Virus record (IMG/VR): IMGVR_UViG_3300021197_001902
Span: 1 to 64,000 of that record
Reading direction: 5' to 3' (one strand)
Length of the DNA: 64,000 bases
Origin: a virus
Under the pieces are notes generated by a model. It did not search any database, was not told where the DNA came from, and saw only the letters and a list, made by a program, of their open reading frames with translations. Position numbers and translations under genes: made by a program. Shown here in pieces: positions 27,201 through 36,516 of the stretch. Numbering within the stretch: position 1 is the first letter of the stretch; the number at the start of each line of letters is the position of its first letter.

Positions 27201-30200
27201 CACAAACGTGCTTGGTCGCAAACCCTGAACTGGTTGTGTGCGTCTTGGACCAGATGGCAGCCTTTCTGGCATTGGCAGGTATCCAATTTGATTATTCTTT
27301 ACCAGCGAGCGAGCGACTTTAGTCTCTCCAGCACGGATCTGCTTCCAAGTTGGGTAGCCGAAAGCTCCATTCCGCATAGTGGTTAACACATTAAGCAAAT
27401 CAGCTTCATTGTCCAGCGGAGCGCCGGGGAAGAAGTCAGCATTGATATAAGAGGAACTAGCGTTCGAACTTGATGGGAAACCAAGAATATGTGTAGTCGT
27501 AAATACTGGATCAATCAATCGCGTGTTCAGGCCGATAAATGTTACGTTTGAATAAGACCCTGTCTGGATCAGCTCATCTAGTGAACTGGCACTGAAATAT
27601 GTTGGCCTATTATTAGTGTAAATTATCTGATTCTGCCCCAGAGAAGCTGTTACCCAAGTATACTGCTGGAGCGACTGAGGTATAGCATGTTGGACATACA
27701 AGTTATCGAAGTGCGAACCCGTGAAGAGCGTATGTGTTCCTGACAACTCTGGACGGCGGCTTCTGTTTCGATTTGTTTTGTGCCATGATGGGACGGTTAC
27801 ATAACCTGCTGCTGGTACGGACCCGTACGCAGCATCGGAACCAAAGGGCCCACAGTGGAGGGTTGCCAGCTGGTTTAACCCACGATTCTTGCTGATTTGA
27901 TCAACGACAGCGATGGTATTCACCTCGCTTATGTCGAGAGATGCAGAACCCGACATACCGTGAGAAATAACGCCTCGATTGCGATATGGGCTTGCGTTGT
28001 ATACCGACAGCTCCTCATGAGCAGGGTCGAGGTAGCCTCTTGATAATACCTTGTAAGAACCAGGGGAGGAGAACAAGTTGACAAATACTGTCTCGTTAGA
28101 TCCTGTGACACCGGTTCTATCTGGAAGAGCGAAATCAATATCCCCTCCAGTATTTGCTGTTGAGGCTGTGGCCGTGCCCAGTGGGAAGCGCCCTCGTGTT
28201 GCAGTTGTCTCCGGGTTGGGTGCAAAAGTGAATGACTGATCTTTAAAAAATAGATCGTTAATTGTACGGCCTGCGGTCTGGATCACTTGATAGTTCTTCT
28301 GATAGTTTCCGATTTGGTTGTGTGTCACAGTACCGGAAAGCTTTGTGCCGACCGATGCAGTGGACATCAAAATGTTCTTGAGGTTAACCGGTCGCTTGGC
28401 AGTCTCATCGCGGAAGCGTTGGGCCGTTGGTGTCGCTGGTAAAAAGCCGTCAGGCGCGGAGTCGCTGGGTGAGTCGGCAAATGGATAGTTTGGTGCTACG
28501 ATACCTAGCGCACCAGAAGCACCCACAGGTACCTCAGCAGTCGGAGGATACCCAAGGCCCAGGAGAAGACGAAAACCTTCGGCCCTGTTTGTTCTGGTAT
28601 CAGTGCCGGCGTTTAGTTCTGTATGCCGGTAGAAACGGCCACCAACAAACTTCTCTGTGAACGGGCCCTGGAGGCCCGTGTCTGTGTCATTAACGAAGTC
28701 GTTATGCAGGTTTGTGATTATGACGCCGGAGGTGTAACTTTCAACGACAGCCGCATTGTAGCCGGTTTGGACGGACGAGCTATACAAACTGAATGGCGCA
28801 TACATGTTACCATCAAATTTCAGGTCCTCAGAACCGCTCCGGTTTTGCGATGGGTTCAGACCAAATCCAAGGCGCTGCTTTTGGTTAGGAAAGAAGACAT
28901 CTGGAGTATCAATAAGCTGTTCGACATCAGTGTCAAAGGATAGCATGATGTTAACTGGAATATTGGTAGTCGGCTGATCGACGTTCGGACCATATGGGGC
29001 AGCTGCAGCAAACGTGAAGTTTGGTTTATTGCTCGGGTGTCGCCCGGTACCAGCAACCGACGATGCGCCGTCGACGGTAATACTGACCGCATCCCCCATT
29101 ATTCGTCTATAACCAGAATCAACGGCTGCTAGAATTCCTGCGCGGGCGTCTGAGACGCTCCCTGTGCCCTGTCTGTACCTCTGCCATGGCAGATGCTCAT
29201 TGGCTCCCGAAAGTGGCGCGTGCAAGAATTCCCATTTTTTAGTTTGAGTATAGTTTGACGAACCAATTTGTCGTTTTGTTGATGTCCCGTTGAAGACATA
29301 ATACATTGAAGCTGGTAGAGACGGTCCGCCCGGTCTTCCGTCCGCGTCTCCACTAGAAGCATATGAACATGAGGCAATTGCAAAAAGTGTATTGCCACCC
29401 TCTCTCTGGAAGAATGGGAACTTGCGCTGGTACTTAGGTCTTTCCAACACATGGTTTTCAACCACCGTTCTAACCGTATCTGCAAAGTCTGCGGACGCAG
29501 GGACCAATTGGCCCAGCATTAAAGACAGAGAGGTGTCAAACCACTTATAGAATTCATAGAACTTGTCAAAGTCAAGTTCATCATTACCCACCTTCTCAAA
29601 GAACTTCCGGCGCATATATGCTAATTGCTTATAGTCAGTTCTATATTTCTCGACGGGATCGCCGATCAGGTTGTGGAGATCTCTTAGGGTCGCAAAATAA
29701 TTGATCATCTCTTCCGAGATGGACTGATACATACTCTTTTCGAAGGCGAAGAAGTAATTGATCGGCCTTGATTCGGTAGTGAAGACATCTTGCTCTTGAG
29801 CATTCAGCACTCTAACCATATCTTGCGACTGCACATTCTCTGGCAGGTTTAACTTAGTGGAAACAACAAAGTCTTTATCAATGGCCTCTGTGGAGGATGC
29901 CTTGAAGAAGTCACCTCGTGCAGTATATTGCTTGTTTAGGATATTTCCTAGCTCTCCGAATCTAGTCAGTGAGGTAGAACCGGAGCTAAGATCGTCAACT
30001 ATAAATTGCCCACTGGCATCCGAGCCAGTATTTGTCAGGAACTCCCAATTGAATGCAAGCGTATCAAACTTGGAGATATCCATGTTGGAGCCTGACATCT
30101 TAAATTCATACGCATACAAGTGTGGCTGCAGCGATCCGTAGTTCTCGGTGTCGAGCACATGGCCCTGAAGTGCTTCATCATTAATATAGTCGAGCCAATA

Positions 30201-32768
30201 TCGGCAAGAGTTAACCTTAACATCAGATGATTGCAGCACAGTACCAGTGAAGTTTGTTCTATGTGCACCGACATAGACGCGCTTACTGCCAGTAACAAAG
30301 CCGGCTGGGGGTGATGTCACCGTTCCAGAGACAGTAAATTCCTGTAGGATCTCGCCGGCTTCGGCCTGAACACCATGAAGCTCGACAACATAGTCAGAAT
30401 CTGTCCCGTGTACAAGGTTTGTGAGCGGGTATTGCTCTGGCCTGATACGTACGGAGAGGTTCCAGCGTGTATTATTATAGATGTCTTGGTATAAATCAGA
30501 CTCCAGTGAGGGGACAAATCCGCCGGCGGTGCCAGTTAATACAAACTTAACATTTGTTGAGGATTCTTCATCGCGGACAGCGTATACTTGGAAGTTAACC
30601 CTGTCGAGTGGATCCCAAGTTGTCTCTGTTCCCGAATAGACTGTGCCGTGAGTACCGAAAAGTGATGCACTAATTGTGTTCGTGGCCACAAATGCCCGGG
30701 AATCCCGAGAAAGCTTGAGTGGAAACAGTACCTCGGTCTCCAGAGTAGATGCGTAACCATTCGTTAAGTCGGAACTAGCGGTTATAAATCCAACGGAGTT
30801 GGTGTTTGTAGTATCCTTATAATTGTAGATAACGGCCGTTTGACCGTTAGATGTGTTAAAATTAGCAAATTTATCGGCAACAACGATGTTTCTTCTGTTG
30901 TTGTCCAGCTCGTACTTGATGTTATCGGCATACATATTGAGCTTAACCAGCTCATCGTCAATACCAAAGCAGCGAATCAGGTTTCTAAATGCCTTTTCGG
31001 TGCCTTTTGACTTATAGATATAGCTTAAGTTGTTGTAAATATTCTGATAAATTGTATTCTTAATATCGTGAAGTGACTTCTCGTAGACTTTATCTTCACT
31101 TCTATCAGCGAGCTTTTCCAATACATCTGAATCTAGGAAGATTTCTGGTGCAACAAAACCATACGAGTTCAAAAGTCTCTCGGCAAAAGGTAACGGCTTG
31201 TTACTACCACTAGGGTATTCTATATTCTTAAGATTGTTTAAGCTGTCGATCTGTAAATGAAGAGTATCAAAGTAACTTGAGATAATCTGAGTAAGATACT
31301 TAACGTTTTTTGGACCTTCAGTATCCTCTTCGGTAATCCACGAAGGAATCGTATTGTAAATTGCAGCATTGTTCTCGTTATCGTGCGCCGAGCCAGATCT
31401 TTGAAGTCCAGTTGCCAAAAACTCAACATCCGGATGAAAAGCGTAAATAATCGGATCTTTGAACTCTTTGCTAGCAGCATTAGAGAGAACAATTGCTGAT
31501 CCTGTCTGTCTATGACCTGCGGCATATCCGGTCCAAGAGCCATTTGAGAACCGGCCAGAGTAGTCCAGCACTGTGCTATCGGTTGAGCTAGTTCCCGTGA
31601 TTCCCTCATTAAATTTGAAATATACGCCAAGATCGATGTTGGCGGATTCTTCAGTTGTTGTAAAGGGAGTAGGGTCAGTGTTAACCCCACCGCCCACTTG
31701 TGTAAACCAAAAGCGGCCGATTTCTTCGGAGCTTCTCTGTGTCTTCCAATATCTTAATTCATCAAGAGATGCAGATAGTTTACCGGCGGATGCAACAGCG
31801 AGGGATGCTGAGGGAGGAGCAATCAAAGCACCAATATAGGCTTGATGTGAGGAACCATCAGTATCATTGATAGAGTCGGGGATTATTTGCTGCCTATTCA
31901 GGTTGCCGTCAACATAAAACCTTGTTTCAACGCCATCCGAGACGGACTTGAGAGTAACAGCGTAATGGTGCCAGTTGCTGTCTGCAACAGACGCAGTTGT
32001 AATATTAGACGCAGCAATCGAAACTGTCTGGAATCCAAACGTTCCCGAAAGTATTGTGAGGAGCCATGGGTCTGCGCCGGAAGTTGCGCCTGACAGCTCT
32101 AGCCTAAATCGAAGATGATCCGCAGATGATGACGGTTCACCGTTCCACAAATCGAAAACTACCTCTTTTTCCGTTGATCCAGTGATAAATTCTGTTTTAT
32201 TCATCCAGAATTCTAATGATGCACCCTTGCTTAACAAATCAAATTCTAGGTTTGATGCCCTATTCTTTGATGGCTCATAGTAGTTTGAGCCCGTGAATTG
32301 GGTTGATTTGGGCGACATCCCATCTGGATTTGTATTTGGGCCGCCCTTTACGAAAATGTATTCGTCATCCTCTGGATCACCATAACCGTCTGTCATTGCG
32401 CTACGGGCGCCCCAGCCATTAGCTGAGATTTCTACATATCCATTTGTTCTTGGGTATAAATTATCAAATACATGCAGATCAATATAAGTTGACTGGTTTC
32501 TCCACTCTAGCTTTTCTCTCAGCGAACCATCATAAGGATACTCGTTGTAAACTCTTTTTATTGATTGGTCATAGTATTCTTCAGCGGAGCCATAACGAGC
32601 AAAATTCTTCGGGTCGGAGAAGTCCACTCTTGGAATAAACCTTTCCTCTTCGATGATATCTTGTTCATGGTAAGCGGCGGACTCAACTTGTGAGCCAATT
32701 TCTTGCGCCGTTTTACCGGAAAGAGATTTGATATTCTCAGTGATCTCAAAATACTTTTTAAGGCTCAT
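24243..32768 (-). CDS. Giant LamG-domain virion protein (2841 aa)
   Basis: This 2841-residue protein is the largest in the window and very likely a tail-associated adhesin or baseplate-peripheral protein. After an acidic helical N-terminus, residues about 170-350 form a laminin-G/concanavalin-like domain: LEFDLLSKGASLEFWMNK, SNWHHYAVTLK and a FYVDG strand are typical. A second concanavalin-like region lies at about 640-880 (WNLSVRIRPEQYPL and VYVGAHRTNF). The following long part is rich in Gly, Ser, Asn and Thr, with repeated SGS-type loops, and near residue 2000 has a TITGFAD sequence followed by RADNVAVKP, vaguely OmpA-like. LamG domains bind carbohydrate in other proteins, which would suit receptor recognition. 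Confidence 0.75.
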   Translation of the reverse strand: MSLKKYFEITENIKSLSGKTAQEIGSQVESAAYHEQDIIEEERFIPRVDFSDPKNFARYGSAEEYYDQSIKRVYNEYPYDGSLREKLEWRNQSTYIDLHVFDNLYPRTNGYVEISANGWGARSAMTDGYGDPEDDEYIFVKGGPNTNPDGMSPKSTQFTGSNYYEPSKNRASNLEFDLLSKGASLEFWMNKTEFITGSTEKEVVFDLWNGEPSSSADHLRFRLELSGATSGADPWLLTILSGTFGFQTVSIAASNITTASVADSNWHHYAVTLKSVSDGVETRFYVDGNLNRQQIIPDSINDTDGSSHQAYIGALIAPPSASLAVASAGKLSASLDELRYWKTQRSSEEIGRFWFTQVGGGVNTDPTPFTTTEESANIDLGVYFKFNEGITGTSSTDSTVLDYSGRFSNGSWTGYAAGHRQTGSAIVLSNAASKEFKDPIIYAFHPDVEFLATGLQRSGSAHDNENNAAIYNTIPSWITEEDTEGPKNVKYLTQIISSYFDTLHLQIDSLNNLKNIEYPSGSNKPLPFAERLLNSYGFVAPEIFLDSDVLEKLADRSEDKVYEKSLHDIKNTIYQNIYNNLSYIYKSKGTEKAFRNLIRCFGIDDELVKLNMYADNIKYELDNNRRNIVVADKFANFNTSNGQTAVIYNYKDTTNTNSVGFITASSDLTNGYASTLETEVLFPLKLSRDSRAFVATNTISASLFGTHGTVYSGTETTWDPLDRVNFQVYAVRDEESSTNVKFVLTGTAGGFVPSLESDLYQDIYNNTRWNLSVRIRPEQYPLTNLVHGTDSDYVVELHGVQAEAGEILQEFTVSGTVTSPPAGFVTGSKRVYVGAHRTNFTGTVLQSSDVKVNSCRYWLDYINDEALQGHVLDTENYGSLQPHLYAYEFKMSGSNMDISKFDTLAFNWEFLTNTGSDASGQFIVDDLSSGSTSLTRFGELGNILNKQYTARGDFFKASSTEAIDKDFVVSTKLNLPENVQSQDMVRVLNAQEQDVFTTESRPINYFFAFEKSMYQSISEEMINYFATLRDLHNLIGDPVEKYRTDYKQLAYMRRKFFEKVGNDELDFDKFYEFYKWFDTSLSLMLGQLVPASADFADTVRTVVENHVLERPKYQRKFPFFQREGGNTLFAIASCSYASSGDADGRPGGPSLPASMYYVFNGTSTKRQIGSSNYTQTKKWEFLHAPLSGANEHLPWQRYRQGTGSVSDARAGILAAVDSGYRRIMGDAVSITVDGASSVAGTGRHPSNKPNFTFAAAAPYGPNVDQPTTNIPVNIMLSFDTDVEQLIDTPDVFFPNQKQRLGFGLNPSQNRSGSEDLKFDGNMYAPFSLYSSSVQTGYNAAVVESYTSGVIITNLHNDFVNDTDTGLQGPFTEKFVGGRFYRHTELNAGTDTRTNRAEGFRLLLGLGYPPTAEVPVGASGALGIVAPNYPFADSPSDSAPDGFLPATPTAQRFRDETAKRPVNLKNILMSTASVGTKLSGTVTHNQIGNYQKNYQVIQTAGRTINDLFFKDQSFTFAPNPETTATRGRFPLGTATASTANTGGDIDFALPDRTGVTGSNETVFVNLFSSPGSYKVLSRGYLDPAHEELSVYNASPYRNRGVISHGMSGSASLDISEVNTIAVVDQISKNRGLNQLATLHCGPFGSDAAYGSVPAAGYVTVPSWHKTNRNRSRRPELSGTHTLFTGSHFDNLYVQHAIPQSLQQYTWVTASLGQNQIIYTNNRPTYFSASSLDELIQTGSYSNVTFIGLNTRLIDPVFTTTHILGFPSSSNASSSYINADFFPGAPLDNEADLLNVLTTMRNGAFGYPTWKQIRAGETKVARSLVKNNQIGYLPMPERLPSGPRRTQPVQGLRPSTFVDLTESPISINSSPIIFALEDNTANSDPSNNMIATVPFRNQIDYFSHNELNNFYNLKSDPNILNSYNTILDFTLSSSLSVVISYTESLYPSNINMFDDRVRRRTTFTIDDIWNDNATLRRTLSREIGINPDGPVTISGRTNSQDVLVASASIFPLDARLDFTTQLATIPSGTLTITGFADSKQTGELQNGYNRYTTQRRADNVAVKPMMVKAAALYNARVPAGSGSSYTAAIQDVYAGDALWEAAEQSGKSPHQSYTTYAERIALAGKDHSIIPEFRISELMETYLNTESGDFLAKVDNVFNLTGATINDSSKDNFYKTYTNSDFLKYFSVIDDDLNDQRSGDLKIKRDKVSLRCNVISKFLPYKGFYPAERTIELATILSQSYGEYIEIAGTGVDTARSMTLRAFLEPLVAPGILFNTVKSGIAVSNYVMTNTGSNADTVRTGLAAPICSGTITQLPEGAVRYKELLNPKSNNPDLGENLGYLIQKLPFETLQRPLAFMDTGRLSGSGAFYDTGISTGSDALPNFGLGAIEGTDYIKINNGKKLYELAIDNFLCETTNFFMDGLAHFRSNREDQFTTVVSGTSYRMRIDMFRTLDADLRVDRSAFDLYGRESAFGYPLGQGAANSTAQSASFNHVVPPYYHGRGTVDYVFTATGSGRPTLDDILANTAVTFATEYPHDVIDEVTVNVGDSVNLTDFFTEVPENTVEQKKVWLIQSKFETPVLNFANVSYTQPAASSVPTGLSSSADIKINGMWHQYGTAPTAGNEGIFMKVREGAASAGFESLADIVGFQTGKPVRIGQPKEANLLEEAVIAIPFKTVNNRRKFFPVDLEVRDLDNLTALMQKYIFPPRFDFVINATVDPILMYGFEFSQSVSSKDITDMWQNLPPTIGEKFEKKEVIIDDQQVLDLLINNSEDIQWLVFKVKKRGAKSFNKFRRSLVTSDTSALPDEVGNYSYNWPYDYFSLVELVHLDETMQYASQDLMDDND

Positions 32769-32775
32769 ACTTTAA

Positions 32776-34305
32776 TTATTCTTCAACTCTAAATTTGAAC
32801 GTTTGTGATTGTTCCTGCCAGTCTCCTATACTGTCATTATAGTATGCAAGTCTTATTTCATACATGTAGTCAGTCTCTAGAAGGGACATATCTAAGTCCA
32901 AGTAGTTTCCTTCCTTATCGTAGGATAGATAAGTGCTAAAATCAGATCCTGTACCATATGACACAGCTGGGGTGTTATCAATCACTCTGTACACACTATA
33001 TGATGCACTTTCAATAATCTCGGTTGGATTATTGGCAGTTGCGACTGTGTAGAGAGTCGGGGACCAGTCTTTGTCGCGAATAAAAAATCTAAATCTTGCT
33101 GTGTCTTGCTTGGAATAAGATTTCTTGAGGTTTTTACAAGATGTAATTCTGTTAAACGTTGGGGCACTGTCATAACTTGGAAGAGTCTCGGGATAGAACG
33201 AACCAGTAAAGTATTCGACCCCTCCGGAATGCCAGACGTCATGAATCTCTTGGAGCGCCGTAGCGGCCGATGTAAGGGCCACAGAGCATGAATAGATACC
33301 AGTGCTCACAAAACTCGCCGTAGTGTTCAGATCGGCAGCTGCGGCCGTTGTACCGCCAAGTGAGATTGCCAATTTAGAACCGGTTGGGGTTCCAAAAGAA
33401 CTTGAATAGAAAGAAACCAACAGATCGCTTGTTCCAACATTTGGAAGATTTCGCAAGCCGCCTCGAACGTAGTTATAAATATAAAGATTGTTTATATTAA
33501 AGTCTGCCTCAGCGCGGGATGATGAGTAATAGAAATTTTCTCTGTCGTCTGTAACCCGGGAATCATGCCGGGCCTCAATGACCGGTCGCTTGAAAAAGAA
33601 CTCTGTAGACCGAGCGAAGAACTTTTTGGTGTAGTAGGACTGTTTGGAACCATTAATGTTCTGCAACACAGATCCCGAAGTTATACCTAACGATGAAGAA
33701 AAGTAAGCTTCCTGAGAAGCAGTCAGGCGAAGGCCAAAACCATAATTCTCATATTTTCCGCCTACAGCGCCTAGGATCCAGTTTTCAACCACCGTTGTGA
33801 CGTCAACTTCTAAGTCTTCATAACCTTGTTGAAATCTAATGTTGTAGTTATCAGATGATAGATAATCACCACCTATATTAGTCCAGCCGGTCGTTGAACT
33901 AGCAGAGCCCCAGTTTGAAAACCCAAGGTCCTGATAATTATCCATATCCAGGCCGGTGCCCTCATTCCAAGATTGTGAAATAGGAGCGACAACCAAATTA
34001 AAGTCTTGAGGCAGCGTAAACGGATGCTCGGCGTTGTACATCTTAAGATAGAATGAAACTGATCCAGACGCTGGGATTGTGCCGGCTGTCCTATCAGCCT
34101 TAATTGTTGCAACCGGGAACTCAATCAGAATTCTCGATAATTCAGACGATTGACCATTAGAGCCAGACTCTTGACCATAGATCGAGAAGACTTCCAGAGA
34201 ATCAGCGAAGCCCATGTTTGAACCCGAACCTCTGTACACTAGGTTCGCTTCGAAGGCATTTGTGATAGTATTATCAGCGCTTGCTGTATATCTTGTGATT
34301 GCCAT
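32776..34305 (-). CDS. Virion protein with DNRLRE-like N-terminal domain
   Basis: This 509-residue protein starts with a beta-rich domain (residues about 1-190) of the kind called DNRLRE: TRYTASADNTITNAF, SELSRILIEFPV, SFYLKMYNAEHPF and the SWNEGTGLDMDNY strand. Such domains are found in extracellular adhesins and marine phage tail proteins. The C-terminal part (about 370-509) resembles Ig-like folds (RFRFFIRDKDWSPTLYTVAT and YMYEIRLAYYNDS). It overlaps the upstream gp6-like gene by a single base. A tail fibre or baseplate-attached role is inferred. Confidence 0.6.
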   Translation of the reverse strand: MAITRYTASADNTITNAFEANLVYRGSGSNMGFADSLEVFSIYGQESGSNGQSSELSRILIEFPVATIKADRTAGTIPASGSVSFYLKMYNAEHPFTLPQDFNLVVAPISQSWNEGTGLDMDNYQDLGFSNWGSASSTTGWTNIGGDYLSSDNYNIRFQQGYEDLEVDVTTVVENWILGAVGGKYENYGFGLRLTASQEAYFSSSLGITSGSVLQNINGSKQSYYTKKFFARSTEFFFKRPVIEARHDSRVTDDRENFYYSSSRAEADFNINNLYIYNYVRGGLRNLPNVGTSDLLVSFYSSSFGTPTGSKLAISLGGTTAAAADLNTTASFVSTGIYSCSVALTSAATALQEIHDVWHSGGVEYFTGSFYPETLPSYDSAPTFNRITSCKNLKKSYSKQDTARFRFFIRDKDWSPTLYTVATANNPTEIIESASYSVYRVIDNTPAVSYGTGSDFSTYLSYDKEGNYLDLDMSLLETDYMYEIRLAYYNDSIGDWQEQSQTFKFRVEE

Positions 34306-36104
34306 TACTGAATTGCTCCCTTAATATCCACGTTAGGGAACTTAAGTTCGAAGATCGCGTTGTTTTGTGCTTGGATTCTTCGACCATCAGCTGACAGTGC
34401 ACCTTCAAAACTAAAGGACGACTGGCTATACGATGCGCCAGTACGTTCAACTATCTCTAAATCTACAACATCAATGATGCCCTCGACTTTTTGAAGAACC
34501 TTATAAAAATCAGTTATAAGGATAGACTCGCCAATTTCATATTGATTTTTCAACAAGTACTCTCTCAACGCAGCGGTCGCACGACTAATGACGGTAAAGC
34601 GATTAGCACTTAAATCAACAGCTGCGACATAATTGATACCAAAATTAACAACCTCGGCGTCCAGAATATCAATTGTATCATTTACAACCTTATATTGTAA
34701 GAGCCAATTTCTTAAGTTATTTTTGAGACTTGTGTTCGCGGCAAGCAGTTTTCCGCTTGTATCCTGGGAAATAACATAAATATTTAAGTTTCTTCTGAAC
34801 TCGTCAAAGTCTCTAACCACAGCAGCTCTTTTAACAGACCCAAACTTGGCTGGCATGCCATAGCAAATAGACTGATAATCTTGAATCGTAACAGCTCTGT
34901 TTTGCGTTGCATAAAAACCAAACACTCTTTGCTTGATTTCCTCAGACGATGGCAGTGAGACATCACCAACAAAAGGCTCCTCATTAAGAACCTCCAGCGA
35001 ACTGACTACCCCGTTACGAAGCGTCTGCGACAGGGATCCCTGGGATGTAAAACGTATCAGTGGACGGTCCACACCTGTAATAGAGTTAACACCAGCGTTA
35101 ACATCGTTTGTAAGATTAACCCTATATCCAATTCTTAAAGTCGTGTTAGACGGAGCGATACCAAACTTGTCAGTGCTGATTAATTTTGTTGGATCAAAAT
35201 CTATATCGGTGGTATAGTCGCGGCCGTTGAGATCCAAAATAAGGTTAGTTGGATCTGTGATCGAATTAGACAGGAGTTCCGAGTCTGATCCGTATCCAAA
35301 CTGTAGGAAGCACTTGTCACCCTCACGCTCAACCGTAAAGCGTCGAGCGACCGGAACTGCCTTCAAGATATTCGTGACTGTCGAGTTAGTCGCTGTGTTG
35401 GTGTTTTGCACACCCTTATAAACAACGTTCTGAGACAGATGGTCGACCTCAATGTATTCATGACCTTCAGAATCTGTAACTGAAATAACCTCTGCAACTC
35501 TATTGTTCTGCAGCTCGACTCTAAGAAACCTCTGGAAGTTCCCCACTTCCGCTTCTTTAAACAGTGTTCTGCCGGAGACGGCGCGTCCTTGGGCTCTAAT
35601 AACAAAGTTGGTAGGGTTACCTGTCGAGGTGTCAACTGTTCCCACCACAACTTGATTCGTGGAGGCTGCAAAGTCTACATCTTCAATGAGAGTATACAAA
35701 CCGCCTCCGGTGGAGGAGAAGATTGAGCCAGCTCTAAGGACGGGCGCATAACTTAAGTTTGGGCCGGCCGTTGAACTGTCGCTTGGGACCTGAATATAAA
35801 ATGTTAGTAAACCATATGAGGAAGGGCTTGTGTTTAGCTTAAAGCCCATCTGGCGTGCGAGGCGAACGACATTGTTGTACTCGATAGAAGTCTCTAGAAA
35901 CGACTCATTTGTCTGATAATCTAAGTAAAACGACAGGATGTCACCGATATAGGACACGGTGTCTAGCATCAAAGAACCAAACGATGCTTGATTAAAATCC
36001 TTGTATGTATCGGGGTAGTACCGCTTCGCGTAGTTTTCCAGATCCTTACGAATGGAATCAAAGTCGCGGCTTGTATAATCAATCGGTTGTAGTTTTTTGG
36101 CCAT
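34305..36104 (-). CDS. gp6: Baseplate wedge protein, T4 gp6 / phage J type
   Basis: This 599-residue protein has the baseplate-J/gp6 pattern. The start (PIDYTSRDFDSIRKDLENYA), DTVSYIGDILSFYLDYQTNESFL near residue 55-75, the ARQMGFK segment and the LPSSEEIKQRVFGFYATQNRAVTIQDYQ region near 390-415 are typical of this family. gp6 forms the wedge ring that links the baseplate hub to the tail fibres and expands on contraction. The neighbouring gp25-like gene supports this call. Coupling to the gene downstream is through an overlapping base. Confidence 0.85.
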   Translation of the reverse strand: MAKKLQPIDYTSRDFDSIRKDLENYAKRYYPDTYKDFNQASFGSLMLDTVSYIGDILSFYLDYQTNESFLETSIEYNNVVRLARQMGFKLNTSPSSYGLLTFYIQVPSDSSTAGPNLSYAPVLRAGSIFSSTGGGLYTLIEDVDFAASTNQVVVGTVDTSTGNPTNFVIRAQGRAVSGRTLFKEAEVGNFQRFLRVELQNNRVAEVISVTDSEGHEYIEVDHLSQNVVYKGVQNTNTATNSTVTNILKAVPVARRFTVEREGDKCFLQFGYGSDSELLSNSITDPTNLILDLNGRDYTTDIDFDPTKLISTDKFGIAPSNTTLRIGYRVNLTNDVNAGVNSITGVDRPLIRFTSQGSLSQTLRNGVVSSLEVLNEEPFVGDVSLPSSEEIKQRVFGFYATQNRAVTIQDYQSICYGMPAKFGSVKRAAVVRDFDEFRRNLNIYVISQDTSGKLLAANTSLKNNLRNWLLQYKVVNDTIDILDAEVVNFGINYVAAVDLSANRFTVISRATAALREYLLKNQYEIGESILITDFYKVLQKVEGIIDVVDLEIVERTGASYSQSSFSFEGALSADGRRIQAQNNAIFELKFPNVDIKGAIQ

Positions 36105-36115
36105 AGTTTGTTTCT

Positions 36116-36514
36116 CTAAATAGGTTGATCGACATCAATTTGCAGTAATGTTGATAGCTGAAGGGGCAATATAGTAAAAGATATAGAGACTGACAAGTTG
36201 TGAGGGTACAGGTCTGGATTTTGTTCTGGAATTTGGAACCGAATATCGTCTATCTGAATATATTTTAAGTATCTTCTGACCTGTTCTCGGATTTTGCTCT
36301 CTATGGTGGTGTAAGTATTCGAGTTATTCTGCTCAAACAAATACGCTTTGAGGCCGACACCGAATCTTAGATCCATTATTCTCTCGCCAGGGATTGTCAG
36401 GATGAGCATTTTTAAATTTTGCTTGGCTAAATCTTCAAAGTTGGTGTTTAGATCGTAGGGGCCAAACACCTCGCTAACCACAAGCGGTAGCTTTGGTGAT
36501 AATCCTGATGCCAT
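36116..36514 (-). CDS. gp25: Baseplate wedge protein (gp25 family)
   Basis: This 132-residue protein has the size and the core motif of the GPW/gp25 family: LKMLILTIPGERIMDLRFGVGL near residues 34-55, then LFEQN, IREQVRRYLKYIQID and the final beta strands NLSVSISFTIL. gp25 sits at the inner baseplate and contacts the tail sheath to start contraction. It stands immediately before the gp6-like gene, the usual partner. Confidence 0.9.
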   Translation of the reverse strand: MASGLSPKLPLVVSEVFGPYDLNTNFEDLAKQNLKMLILTIPGERIMDLRFGVGLKAYLFEQNNSNTYTTIESKIREQVRRYLKYIQIDDIRFQIPEQNPDLYPHNLSVSISFTILPLQLSTLLQIDVDQPI

Positions 36515-36516
36515 CT

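Noticed and set aside
33474-33481. TATAAATA on the plus strand
   Set aside because: It is within a structural gene and points the wrong way for any gene, so it is treated as chance.
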